Source: Cellulophaga sp. F20128 | Lineage (GTDB): Bacteria > Bacteroidota > Bacteroidia > Flavobacteriales > Flavobacteriaceae | DNA length: 64,000 nucleotides | NCBI RefSeq assembly: GCF_023015805.1 | Contig: NZ_JALKBA010000001.1 | Span: 186,001 to 250,000 of the forward strand | Reading direction: 5' to 3' | In this document: positions 36,688 to 45,218 of the stretch, in pieces | How the letters are laid out: every line of letters starts with the position of its first letter | Numbering within the stretch: position 1 is the first letter of the stretch | Translations under genes and position numbers: made by a program | Notes under the pieces: model-generated | What the model was told of the DNA's origin: nothing | The model's database searches: none | Seen by the model: the letters and a program-made list of their open reading frames with translations, nothing else

Positions 36688-37332
36688 TTAAGCCCAAGCT
36701 CTTCCACCAGTTAACTCTTCTAAGTTTCCACAAGGCACAAATTTTCCTGGTATAGGGTCAAAAGCCAAGAAATTTTTTGCAATCTCTTCAGATGATTTAT
36801 AGCCGTTGATAACCCATCCTCTTAATTCACGTGCAAATGCAGCAGCGCCACTATTTACGTCCAATTCAACTATTTCTCCAGCTGCAATAGCCTTGGTGTA
36901 GTTTTGCATGGCTCTATTATTGGCCATTAGATCTTCTTCTTTTAGTTGTAAACAACGAGCCAAGGTTGCTTCTAATTCTTCCGCATTTAGCTCTTGAGCC
37001 CTATCCTTACCTGTATTTGATCCTGCAAGAGATGTAAAGCTCGACATCTTTGCCCTAAACAAGTCTTTTTGTTCTTTGGTGTTCGCCACATTGATATATT
37101 GATCTATAAATAGATGTACATTAACCTCCGAGGCCGAAGGCGAATCTGTTTTTGGAAGTATAATGTCTACGAGTTTCCGTAAAACCTTCCCTTCTTCATC
37201 GGTGAAAAATTCTGGTGCCCAGGCAACCCCATTTTCATTCTTACAGCTTTGAACTATACTAAGTAAAGTAGGAGCTGCAACAACATATCCAAACGCTAAT
37301 CCTAAATTTTTAAGTGCTATTCTTCTTTCCAT
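36688..37332 (-). CDS. Gluconate 2-dehydrogenase subunit 3-like protein
   Basis: A 214-residue small subunit (Gluconate_2-dh3 family) of a membrane-linked sugar dehydrogenase. It starts MERRIALKNLGLAFGYVVAA, a twin-arginine-type signal with a lipobox-like end (LLSIVQSC). The family motif EFFTDEEGKVLRKLVDIILP follows. These subunits carry the catalytic GMC partner, which has no signal of its own, across the membrane. The gene overlaps the GMC stop codon by 1 base, so the two are translated together. Confidence 0.85.
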   Translation of the reverse strand: MERRIALKNLGLAFGYVVAAPTLLSIVQSCKNENGVAWAPEFFTDEEGKVLRKLVDIILPKTDSPSASEVNVHLFIDQYINVANTKEQKDLFRAKMSSFTSLAGSNTGKDRAQELNAEELEATLARCLQLKEEDLMANNRAMQNYTKAIAAGEIVELDVNSGAAAFARELRGWVINGYKSSEEIAKNFLAFDPIPGKFVPCGNLEELTGGRAWA

Positions 37333-39050
37333 TATAGTAGTCCTTTTTTTAGTTGTTCTGCGGCGTGGTTGGCTGCTCTAGCTGTAAATGCCATATAGGT
37401 TAAGGATGGGTTTACACAGGCAGATGAAGTCATGAATGAACCATCGGTCACATAAACATTTGGTACAGCATGTAGTTGGTTGTTTTTGTTTAAAACCGAA
37501 GTTTTAGGGTTGTGACCCATACGCGCTGTTCCCATTTCATGAATCCCCAAACCAAGGGCTCCTGGATTGTCATAAGTTGAGACATCGGTACAACCAGAAG
37601 CTTTTAACATAGCCATAGCTTGCTCTTTAATATCTTCACGCATCTTCCATTCATTTTCCTTAAACTCTGCATCAAAGGTAACCGTAGGCAAGCCCCAATC
37701 GTCCAATTTATCATAATCCAGGGTAAACCTATTCTCTTCATACGGCAACACTTCTCCAAAGCCCATAATACCCATAGTCCAACCTCCTGGTTTTAAAATA
37801 ACATCTTTTAATTCTTTTCCGTAAGATACTTCTGCAATGTCGTCCTGCCAATTGCCTCTACTAGCACTACCTTGATAGCCATATCCTCTTAAAAATTCAG
37901 TAGTCTTAGAGTCACCTCCAATATTTCTAAATCGAGGGATATAAATACCCGTGGGTCTCCTCCCCTTATAGTATTTATCTTCAAAACCATCAAATTTACC
38001 TCTGGCACCAGACCCTAAATGGTGATCCATAATATTTCTTCCCAATTGATCCGACTCATTCCCCATTCCATTTGGAAAGGTCTCAGATTTAGATTGCATC
38101 AATATGGATGTTGAAGCGACTGTAGAAGCACATAAGAAAATTACTTTCGCTTTATATTCTATCTTTTCTTTGGTAAGTCTATCTATAATTTTTACTCCAG
38201 TGGCTTTCTTTGTCTTTTCATCATAGACCACTTCATAAGCTATAGAATCTGGACGTAAGGTTAAGTTCCCAGTAGCCTCTGCTGCAGGCAAAGTAGATGA
38301 ATTACTACTAAAATAGGCTCCAAAAGGACAACCACGACTACATCGATTACGAAACTGACACCTAGACCGGCCATCTCCTGTAAATTTTTTATCACTATTA
38401 ATATGGGCAGTTCTGCCAATGGTAACCACTCTCCCATTAAAATTTTCGGCCACCTTTTCTTTAACCACCTCTTCAACACAATTTAACTCCATCATTGGTT
38501 CAAAATCCCCATCTGGCAATTGAGGCAATCCTAATTTCTCTCCCGAAACCCCTATAAACTTTTCTACCTTATCATACCAAGGGGCAATATCATTATAACG
38601 CACGGGCCAATCTACAGCAATGCCCTCTTTTTTATTGGCTTCAAAATCAATATCACTCCATCTATAACTTTGTCTTCCCCATGTTAAAGAACGTCCTCCA
38701 ACATGATATCCACGCATCCAATCAAACCTTTTTGTTTCATTATAAGGATGTTCTAAATCGTTCACAAACCAATGTTTGGTTGCTGCACCTACGGTATACC
38801 CTGTTCTAGCTTGTTTAAATTGTTTCTCTTTTTCTTCTGGAGATATAGCGCCATTATTTGGGAAATCCCATTTTTCAGAATGGGCAGTAGTGTAATCATT
38901 TCTATGAGTCACCATTCTTCCGCGTTCAAGAACCAATGTTTTTAATCCATTTTCACACAACTCTTTTGCTGCCCATCCCCCACTTATACCCGTTCCAACA
39001 ACGATAGCATCATAATATTCCTGCTCTTCATTATAATAAAATTTGCCCAT
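37332..39050 (-). CDS. GMC-family oxidoreductase, candidate glycoside 3-dehydrogenase
   Basis: An FAD-dependent GMC oxidoreductase of 572 residues. The N-terminal dinucleotide fold is YDAIVVGTGISGGWAAKEL. A Cys-rich stretch CQFRNRCSRGCPFGAYF near residue 232 is like that of the glucoside 3-dehydrogenase/gluconate dehydrogenase group, whose electrons pass to a cytochrome. The C-terminal domain has the catalytic His-Asn region: GIHEMGTARMGHNP and ACVNPSLTYMAF. With its small subunit it would oxidise sugars in the periplasm, perhaps at C3, given two DUF1080 genes nearby. No cytochrome c gene is adjacent. Confidence 0.85.
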   Translation of the reverse strand: MGKFYYNEEQEYYDAIVVGTGISGGWAAKELCENGLKTLVLERGRMVTHRNDYTTAHSEKWDFPNNGAISPEEKEKQFKQARTGYTVGAATKHWFVNDLEHPYNETKRFDWMRGYHVGGRSLTWGRQSYRWSDIDFEANKKEGIAVDWPVRYNDIAPWYDKVEKFIGVSGEKLGLPQLPDGDFEPMMELNCVEEVVKEKVAENFNGRVVTIGRTAHINSDKKFTGDGRSRCQFRNRCSRGCPFGAYFSSNSSTLPAAEATGNLTLRPDSIAYEVVYDEKTKKATGVKIIDRLTKEKIEYKAKVIFLCASTVASTSILMQSKSETFPNGMGNESDQLGRNIMDHHLGSGARGKFDGFEDKYYKGRRPTGIYIPRFRNIGGDSKTTEFLRGYGYQGSASRGNWQDDIAEVSYGKELKDVILKPGGWTMGIMGFGEVLPYEENRFTLDYDKLDDWGLPTVTFDAEFKENEWKMREDIKEQAMAMLKASGCTDVSTYDNPGALGLGIHEMGTARMGHNPKTSVLNKNNQLHAVPNVYVTDGSFMTSSACVNPSLTYMAFTARAANHAAEQLKKGLL

Positions 39051-39079
39051 ACATTGAATTGTTTATTTCATAAGTTTCT

Positions 39080-39087
39080 CAAATATA
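39080..39087 (-). promoter_or_regulatory. -7 element of the GMC operon
   Basis: TATATTTG on the minus strand matches TAnnTTTG, 29 bases before the ATG. No TTG at 19-21 bases was found. Confidence 0.4.
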
Positions 39088-39113
39088 AAATAAATTTTCT
39101 ACATTTAAACCCT

Positions 39114-39131
39114 GTTATCATTGAGGATAAC
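39114..39131. promoter_or_regulatory. Inverted repeat in the divergent control region
   Basis: GTTATC (39114-39119) and GATAAC (39126-39131) are exact reverse complements with 6 bases between them. They lie between the divergent GMC operon and the TIM-barrel lipoprotein gene. They could bind a shared regulator, but no regulator gene is adjacent. Confidence 0.3.
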
Positions 39132-39184
39132 ATACTACAACGTTATAGTGGATATAAAGTCTTAAAAATTAAATAAGTAACAAA

Positions 39185-40171
39185 ATGAAAGTAAAAAATC
39201 TCCTTAGTCAAAGTATTAAATGTGTATTAATAGTACTTGTTTTAAGTTTAGCTTCTTGTAAAGATGCCGCAAAAAAAACAGAAGAAGTAAAAGAAGAAAT
39301 TGCAGCTACTACAGTAGATCAAAAACCATTCTTTAAATTATCGCTTGCACAATGGTCCTTACATAGAGCCGTTCGCAATGATGGTGCAGATCCTTATCAA
39401 TTTGCGGCGAAAGCTAAAGAACTAGGCTTTTCTGGTTTAGAATATGTTAGTGGCTTGTATGGGGATCTAAGTAAAGCCGATTATTCTGACGAAGCTATGG
39501 CAAATTTTGTAGCCAAGTCAAATGAAGAAGCAAAAAAGCACGGAATGACAAATGTGTTAATTATGATAGACGGACAAGGTAATCTTGCCACAGCTAATGA
39601 TGAAGAACGCAAAAAAGCTGTAGAAAACCACTACAAATGGGTTAAGGCTGCTGCCGCAATGGGTTGCCACGCAATCCGCGTTAACTTATCAGGTGCTCAA
39701 GAAGAAAAGGCCTGGATTTCTAGTTCTGTAGATGGGTTAACACAATTGGGAACTTATGCAAAAGAGCACAATATTAAGGTAACGGTAGAAAACCATGGCG
39801 GACTTTCATCTAATGGTGCTTTGTTAGCCGAGGTGATGAGACAAGTAAATATGGAAAATGTTGGAACTTTACCTGATTTTGGAAACTTCTGTATTAAAAG
39901 ATCTAAAGATGGCTGTGCTGAAATGTACGATATCTACAAGGGAGTTACAGAGTTAATGCCTTACGCTAAAGCGGTAAGCGCTAAGTCTCATGCTTTTGAT
40001 GCTGATGGCAATGAAAAAAATATAGATTACGTAAGAATACTTCAAATTGTAAAAGATGCTGGCTATACTGGTTTTATTGGTGTAGAATACGAAGGATCTC
40101 AAGTAGGAGAAATAGAAGGTATAATTGCCACAAGAGATTTATTGGTGAAAGCCTCTAAAAATTTAAAATAA
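39185..40171 (+). CDS. TIM-barrel sugar isomerase/epimerase lipoprotein
   Basis: A 328-residue lipoprotein (LSLASCKD, Cys at about 25), so anchored in the envelope. Residues 50-328 are a xylose-isomerase-like TIM barrel: KLSLAQWSLHRAVRND opens it. The metal-site pattern VENHGGLSSN, LPDFGNFCIKR, AKSHAFD and IGVEYEGSQVGE has the Glu, Asp, His and Glu typical of this fold. It is probably involved in keto-sugar turnover with the divergent GMC operon. It is followed by a DinB-type gene (16 bases) and a Gfo/Idh/MocA gene. Confidence 0.85.
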   Translation: MKVKNLLSQSIKCVLIVLVLSLASCKDAAKKTEEVKEEIAATTVDQKPFFKLSLAQWSLHRAVRNDGADPYQFAAKAKELGFSGLEYVSGLYGDLSKADYSDEAMANFVAKSNEEAKKHGMTNVLIMIDGQGNLATANDEERKKAVENHYKWVKAAAAMGCHAIRVNLSGAQEEKAWISSSVDGLTQLGTYAKEHNIKVTVENHGGLSSNGALLAEVMRQVNMENVGTLPDFGNFCIKRSKDGCAEMYDIYKGVTELMPYAKAVSAKSHAFDADGNEKNIDYVRILQIVKDAGYTGFIGVEYEGSQVGEIEGIIATRDLLVKASKNLK

Positions 40172-40187
40172 ATTAAAACTTTTAAAG

Positions 40188-40631
40188 ATGAAAACATTCT
40201 TTAATCAACTTTTCGATTACAATTTTTACTGCAATAAAAAATTGATTGAAGAATGTACTATTTTAGAAAACGTACCAGAAAAAAGTTGTGCATTATTCAA
40301 CCACATCCTAAATGCACATCATATTTGGAATGCACGAATTTTGGAAAAACCTAGCAGTTACAAAGTGTTTGAAAATCACGACAGAACAGATTGGGGAGCT
40401 ATCCATTATGACAACCAAAGAACATCATTTGATATTATTATGGCAACGGATGCCTTTGACAAACGCATAGACTATGAAAATTCTGAAGGTCGATTGTTCA
40501 CTAACACCATACAGGATATGTTATTTCATATCACCAACCACTCTACACATCACAGAGCTCAGATATCCCTAGATTTCAGATCCAATGATATTGAACCAAT
40601 CCCTTTTGATTATATATTCTACAAACGATAA
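40188..40631 (+). CDS. DinB-like four-helix protein
   Basis: A 147-residue cytoplasmic protein with the DinB/YfiT-like four-helix layout. The three metal-ligand histidines are plausible in NHILNAHHIWNARI near residue 43 and NHSTHHRAQISLDF near residue 122. DinB-like enzymes include metal-dependent thiol transferases, but the role here is unknown. It sits between two sugar-related genes with short gaps, so it may be co-transcribed without being part of the pathway. Confidence 0.75.
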   Translation: MKTFFNQLFDYNFYCNKKLIEECTILENVPEKSCALFNHILNAHHIWNARILEKPSSYKVFENHDRTDWGAIHYDNQRTSFDIIMATDAFDKRIDYENSEGRLFTNTIQDMLFHITNHSTHHRAQISLDFRSNDIEPIPFDYIFYKR

Positions 40632-40681
40632 AAACGAAAAAATTAACAGTACTATTAAATTAGCGTATTAAAAACGATCTT

Positions 40682-41818
40682 ATGAGTAAGAAAATTAGAT
40701 TAGGAATATTAGGCGGTGGTGGCGATTCATTAATAGGCGTGCTACATAGAATAGCGTCCTTTATGAATGACAATTACCAAATAGTAGGTGCCGTATTTAA
40801 TCCAGATTTTAACGCAAATGTAGATTTTGCCAAAGAAATAGATATTCCTACGAACAGGGTTTACAAAGATTTTGACACTTTAATAGTAGAAGAGTTAAAA
40901 TTACCCAAAGAAGAACGCATACAGGTGTGTACTATTTTAACCCCTAACTTTTTACACTTTCCAATGGCCAAAAAGCTATTAGAAAACGGGTTTCATGTTA
41001 TTTGTGAAAAACCAATGACTACCACCTATGAAGAGGCTATTATTTTACAAGAAACTTTAAAGAAAGCAGGAACAATTTTTGCTGTAACCTATACGTATAC
41101 CGGCTATCCTATGGTACGCCAAATGCGCGAAATGATAAAAGATGGTGCATTAGGCACTATTCAAAAGGTAGATGTTAGATATTACCAAGGGTGGTTAAAC
41201 CCTATTGTTCATGAAAAAGCTAAAAGAAGTACAACTTGGCGTTTAGATCCTGAAAAAGCAGGCCTTAGCTGCTGTATGGGAGATATAGGTGTGCATGCTT
41301 TTAATATGATAGAATACACCACGGGGATGCAGGTTAAATCTTTGTTGGCAGACTTAAACTACTTGTATGAGGACAACAAAATGGATATTGATGGAACGGC
41401 ATTAATACGATTTAACACCAATGCCAAAGGCGTTATTAGAGCAAGCCAAATTGCTACTGGGGAAGAAAACGGACTTGCCATTACCATTTACGGGAACAAA
41501 GGCGGATTCCGATGGGAACAAGAAAATCCCAACCACCTTTATGTAATGAGTGACGATAAGCCGATGCAAGTTTACAAGCCAGGCCATGCCTACAATTCTG
41601 ACCTCTCTTTAAACGGTACAAAATTACCTCCAGGACACCCCGAAGGAATTTTTGACTCTATGGCCAACATATATTTAGGCGTAGCCAAGGCTATACGTGG
41701 AGAGAAATACAACGATGGGGAATTCCCTACAATGTTAGATGGGGTACGTGGACTTAGTTTTATACAAAGTTGTATAGATTCTCACAATGACGGAAATACT
41801 TGGATCGATATAAAATAA
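40682..41818 (+). CDS. Gfo/Idh/MocA-family NAD(P)-dependent oxidoreductase
   Basis: A 378-residue cytoplasmic oxidoreductase. The Rossmann start is IRLGILGGGGDSLIGVLHRI, and the family signature EKPMTTTYEEA contains the catalytic Lys at the end of the NAD domain. A helix follows with a conserved Gly-Asp-His segment (CCMGDIGVHAFNMIEYTTG), where the Asp and His are catalytic in inositol or glucoside dehydrogenases. Such enzymes can reduce or oxidise 3-keto-sugars and inositols. It ends at a clear terminator at 41843. Confidence 0.9.
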   Translation: MSKKIRLGILGGGGDSLIGVLHRIASFMNDNYQIVGAVFNPDFNANVDFAKEIDIPTNRVYKDFDTLIVEELKLPKEERIQVCTILTPNFLHFPMAKKLLENGFHVICEKPMTTTYEEAIILQETLKKAGTIFAVTYTYTGYPMVRQMREMIKDGALGTIQKVDVRYYQGWLNPIVHEKAKRSTTWRLDPEKAGLSCCMGDIGVHAFNMIEYTTGMQVKSLLADLNYLYEDNKMDIDGTALIRFNTNAKGVIRASQIATGEENGLAITIYGNKGGFRWEQENPNHLYVMSDDKPMQVYKPGHAYNSDLSLNGTKLPPGHPEGIFDSMANIYLGVAKAIRGEKYNDGEFPTMLDGVRGLSFIQSCIDSHNDGNTWIDIK

Positions 41819-41842
41819 CCAACCCTATAGAATCCAAAGTAG

Positions 41843-41869
41843 AAAGCCGCTTTAAAAGCGGCTTTTTTT
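41843..41869 (+). terminator. Rho-independent terminator, possibly bidirectional
   Basis: 10-base arms (41843-41852 and 41856-41865) with a 3-base loop and a T run, between two convergent genes (stops at 41818 and 41885). Confidence 0.85.
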
Positions 41870-41884
41870 ATGCAGTTTAAGTAT

Positions 41885-42346
41885 TTAAAATACTTTTACA
41901 AACTCTTCAAAAACAACAATCATACTCTCTTTTGGCGTTCTATTAAAAGGAGCTAACTCTTGTTGATAATACGCCCAATGCGTTTGTTTCCAATTTACTA
42001 AACTCAGATCTCCTTCCCCTTCCAATTGCGCATTATTTTCATCAATACTAAACAACGGTTTTAATTGTACCGCCGTGGTACGAACAATACATTTTGCTTC
42101 GCCATCCCAATCCGTAACAATCCGAAAATCTCCAATTTTAGGCAAACGTTCCTTTCGTAATTGCAGACCCAACAAAGAATGTGAGGTTGCTTTTTTTACT
42201 CCTTTTAAAACTAGTTTAGCACATGCATTGGCTGCTTTTTCATTATCACAAAAATGTTCAACTTTAGGAGCTTCTACAAAAGCATCCTCTAAATGCTTAT
42301 CTAAATAATCTCCCCATAAACTTTTTGCTGACCTATTGTTTTCCAC
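41885..42346 (-). CDS. ASCH-domain protein
   Basis: A 153-residue cytoplasmic protein of the ASCH superfamily, a PUA-like fold linked to RNA. Supporting parts are KKATSHSLLGLQLRKERLPK, the strand FRIVTDWDGEAKCIVRTTAV and the ending SMIVVFEEFVKVF. Length fits the family (about 150). The start is GTG at 42346: no ATG occurs in frame between it and the upstream region. It is convergent with the Gfo/Idh/MocA gene and divergent from the next TIM barrel. Confidence 0.82.
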   Translation of the reverse strand: MENNRSAKSLWGDYLDKHLEDAFVEAPKVEHFCDNEKAANACAKLVLKGVKKATSHSLLGLQLRKERLPKIGDFRIVTDWDGEAKCIVRTTAVQLKPLFSIDENNAQLEGEGDLSLVNWKQTHWAYYQQELAPFNRTPKESMIVVFEEFVKVF

Positions 42347-42525
42347 AGATGATAGATTTATATTTTTATTCTAATTTCAGTTTTATGTTGTTCGTCGCAC
42401 AAAACCATCCAATTCGTATAAAAAGGTAGTGCAAATCGTTTTCAAATTCTTATATTTATAACTTTAGGATATCACCATTTTGATATCTAAAATAAAACGA
42501 TAAATATAGGATTAAATTACATAAA

Positions 42526-43578
42526 ATGAAGACAATAAAAGGACCATCAGTTTTTTTAGCACAGTTTATTGATAGCAAACCTCCCTTTAACTCCTTAGAT
42601 GGCTTATGCAAATGGGCAGCAGATTTAGGATATAAAGGCATACAAATACCCACTTGGGAAACTTTTTTAATCGATCTAGACAAGGCGTCGGAAAGTCAGA
42701 CCTATTGTGACGACCTTAAGGGTAAAGTAAATTCTTACGGTTTAGAAATTGCCGAACTTTCTACCCACCTACAGGGACAACTTGTAGCCGTACACCCCGC
42801 TTACGACATTATGTTTGATGGTTTTGCGCCTAAACATCTGCACAACAACCCTAAAGCACGAACTGAATGGGCTATTGAAACCGTAAAAAAGGCGGCTACT
42901 GCTAGCAGACGGTTAGGTATTACAAGTCACGCTACTTTTTCAGGCTCCCTACTTTGGCATACCATGCACCCATGGCCACAAAGGCCTCCAGGTTTAGTAG
43001 AATTGGGCTTTGAAGAATTGGCAAAAAGATGGCTGCCTATCTTAAATCATTTTGATGATGAAGGTGTTGATGTTTGTTATGAAATTCATCCGGGTGAAGA
43101 CTTACATGACGGCGATACTTTTGAACGATTTTTAGAAGCCACTGGGAACCACAAACGGGTAAATATTTTATACGACCCTAGCCACTTTGTATTACAACAA
43201 TTAGATTATATAGAATTTATAGACCATTACCACCAATTTATTAAGTCATTTCACGTAAAAGATTCTGAATTTAATCCCACTGGAAAAAAAGGAGCTTTTG
43301 GAGGCTATAACGATTGGATAAATAGAGCAGGTAGGTATCGCTCCTTAGGAGACGGACAAATAGATTTTAAAACTATATTCTCTAAATTAACCCAATACGG
43401 TTGCGATGTTTGGGCTACTATGGAATGGGAATGCTGTATTAAAAGTCCAGAACAAGGAGCCATTGAAGGCGCTAAATTTATTCAAGACCATATTATTGAA
43501 GCCACCGAAAAAACTTTTGACGACTTTGCAGGGGCTGAAACCGACAAAGAAAAACTAAAAAAGATACTTGGCCTTTAA
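42526..43578 (+). CDS. Cytoplasmic TIM-barrel sugar isomerase/epimerase
   Basis: A 350-residue xylose-isomerase-like TIM barrel with no signal peptide. It opens FLAQFIDSKPPFNSLDGLCK and has the metal-site residues in VCYEIHPGEDLHDG, ILYDPSHFVLQQLDYIEF, KSFHVKDSEFNPTG and WATMEWECCIKSPEQGA (Glu, Asp, His, Glu order). This is the longer variety, common beside Gfo/Idh/MocA genes. It lies 31 bases before the first DUF1080 gene, so they are probably one operon. It may open or isomerise a keto-sugar inside the cell; the substrate is not known. Confidence 0.85.
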   Translation: MKTIKGPSVFLAQFIDSKPPFNSLDGLCKWAADLGYKGIQIPTWETFLIDLDKASESQTYCDDLKGKVNSYGLEIAELSTHLQGQLVAVHPAYDIMFDGFAPKHLHNNPKARTEWAIETVKKAATASRRLGITSHATFSGSLLWHTMHPWPQRPPGLVELGFEELAKRWLPILNHFDDEGVDVCYEIHPGEDLHDGDTFERFLEATGNHKRVNILYDPSHFVLQQLDYIEFIDHYHQFIKSFHVKDSEFNPTGKKGAFGGYNDWINRAGRYRSLGDGQIDFKTIFSKLTQYGCDVWATMEWECCIKSPEQGAIEGAKFIQDHIIEATEKTFDDFAGAETDKEKLKKILGL

Positions 43579-43609
43579 TACTCAATCATTTCTAAAACCA
43601 ACTGAACTC

Positions 43610-44353
43610 ATGAAAAAAATATTTTTTATTATTTGTGTTGCTGTGCTGACCTTTAGCTGTAAGGACAAAACCAACAAAACAACTGAAACAGCTACAAACT
43701 CAACTACAACAGAAGAAAACCAAGATGGATGGACTGTCCTTTTTGACGGTACAAACCTTGACCAATGGAAAGGATATGGTGAAGATTCGCCAAGAGCAGA
43801 ATGGAAAATTGAAGGTGATGCCTTAGTTTTTCATCCACCAACAGACCGTGTTAAAGGGGCAAACTACAATTTAATTACTAAAAAAGAATTTACCAATTTC
43901 ATACTCACTATGGACTGGAAAATATCTGAAGGAGGAAACAGTGGTATTTTCTGGGGTATAAATGACGATGGAAAATACGGACAACCTTATGAGACTGGAC
44001 CAGAAATTCAAGTTTTAGACAATGAGAAACATCCAGATGGCAAAAACGGACCAGATCGCCATGCAGGTGCCCTTTACGATATGGTTGCACCAAGTAAAGA
44101 CGTCACGAAACCCGTAGGAGAATGGAACAGCTGCGTTATTTCTATTAACTATAAAACAAACAAAGGTAGTAGTACACTAAATGGAGTTACTATCGCAGAA
44201 TTTCCGCTTCACGGCCCTGAATGGGATGCCTTACTTGCCAATTCAAAATTTAGCAATTGGGATGGTTTTGCAAAATTTAAAACAGGGAAAATTGGAGTAC
44301 AAGACCACGGAAATATTGTGTCTTTTAGAAATATCAAAATAAAAGAATTATAG
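43610..44353 (+). CDS. DUF1080 (3-keto-disaccharide hydrolase family) lipoprotein A
   Basis: A 247-residue lipoprotein from the ATG at 43610; the longer frame begins at TTG inside the previous gene. The signal peptide ends at LTFSCKDK. The rest is a concanavalin-like beta sandwich of the DUF1080 family with WTVLFDGTNLDQWKGYG, the central GGNSGIFWGIND, and GPEIQVLDNEKHPD. Pfam renamed this family 3-keto-disaccharide hydrolase. It is directly followed (1 base) by a second DUF1080 gene. It would cut keto-glycosides in the periplasm or on the surface. Confidence 0.85.
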   Translation: MKKIFFIICVAVLTFSCKDKTNKTTETATNSTTTEENQDGWTVLFDGTNLDQWKGYGEDSPRAEWKIEGDALVFHPPTDRVKGANYNLITKKEFTNFILTMDWKISEGGNSGIFWGINDDGKYGQPYETGPEIQVLDNEKHPDGKNGPDRHAGALYDMVAPSKDVTKPVGEWNSCVISINYKTNKGSSTLNGVTIAEFPLHGPEWDALLANSKFSNWDGFAKFKTGKIGVQDHGNIVSFRNIKIKEL

Positions 44354-44354
44354 C

Positions 44355-45161
44355 ATGCATAAAATTATAGTACCCCTTTTTGCACTAGTACTGATCGCTT
44401 CCTGTAAAGTAAACAACCAGATTGACCAAACTACCATTGATACAAATTATAACACACCTACAGAATACAGTGGTGTAGAGCCTACCAAGCCACAGGAGAC
44501 AGAGCTTTACGCTCCGGTACCACCCACAGTGATACCTGCCAAGGCCAATGCAGCACCTAGTGATGCTATTGTTCTGTTTAGTGGTTCTAACTTAGAACAA
44601 TGGGTAGGTGTAAATAACAAACCGGCACCTTGGGAAGTAAACAAGGAAGAAGGATTTTTTACTGTAAAAAACAAATCTGGTTATATAAAAACAAAACAGG
44701 ATTTTGGCAGTATACAATTGCATATAGAATGGCGATCACCGGCAGAGGTCCAAGGAAAAGGACAAAGTCGCGCAAACAGTGGGATATTTCTACAAGACAA
44801 GTATGAAATACAGGTGTTAGACAACAATGATAATGACACCTATGTAAACGGGCAGGTTGCCTCCATATACAAACAGCACATTCCCTTGGCAAAAGCATCA
44901 ACTCCCACTGGAGAGTGGAATACTTATGATGTTATCTACCATGCACCTGAATTTGACGCCACTGGCAAGAAAACAAAATCTGGTACCCTAACCTTATTAC
45001 ACAATGGTATTCTTGTACAAGATCATGTAGAAATAAAAGGAACAACACCTTATGTTGGCTGGCCTAAAAATGAAGCACACGGTAAAGCGCCCATTAAATT
45101 GCAAGATCACGGAGACAATAGCCGAGTGAGTTACAGAAATATCTGGGTTAGAGAGTTGTAA
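44355..45161 (+). CDS. DUF1080 (3-keto-disaccharide hydrolase family) lipoprotein B
   Basis: A 268-residue lipoprotein (LIASCKVN, Cys at about 16). A linker rich in Pro and Ala (about 40-65) leads to the DUF1080 beta sandwich with AIVLFSGSNLEQWVGVNN, then ANSGIFLQDKYEIQVLDNND and the C-terminal QDHGDNSRVSYRNIWVREL. It is clearly a paralogue of the preceding gene but diverged, and may differ in which keto-glycoside it accepts. It ends the operon before yicC, which has its own -7 element. Confidence 0.85.
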   Translation: MHKIIVPLFALVLIASCKVNNQIDQTTIDTNYNTPTEYSGVEPTKPQETELYAPVPPTVIPAKANAAPSDAIVLFSGSNLEQWVGVNNKPAPWEVNKEEGFFTVKNKSGYIKTKQDFGSIQLHIEWRSPAEVQGKGQSRANSGIFLQDKYEIQVLDNNDNDTYVNGQVASIYKQHIPLAKASTPTGEWNTYDVIYHAPEFDATGKKTKSGTLTLLHNGILVQDHVEIKGTTPYVGWPKNEAHGKAPIKLQDHGDNSRVSYRNIWVREL

Positions 45162-45193
45162 TCTAACCGGTTTAATTTTGAATCTAAAACCAC

Positions 45194-45201
45194 TATCTTT
45201 G
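45194..45201 (+). promoter_or_regulatory. -7 element before yicC
   Basis: TATCTTTG matches TAnnTTTG and lies 17 bases before the ATG. The nearest TTG upstream is 13 bases away, closer than usual. Confidence 0.45.
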
Positions 45202-45218
45202 CATAAAATTTAGAATTT

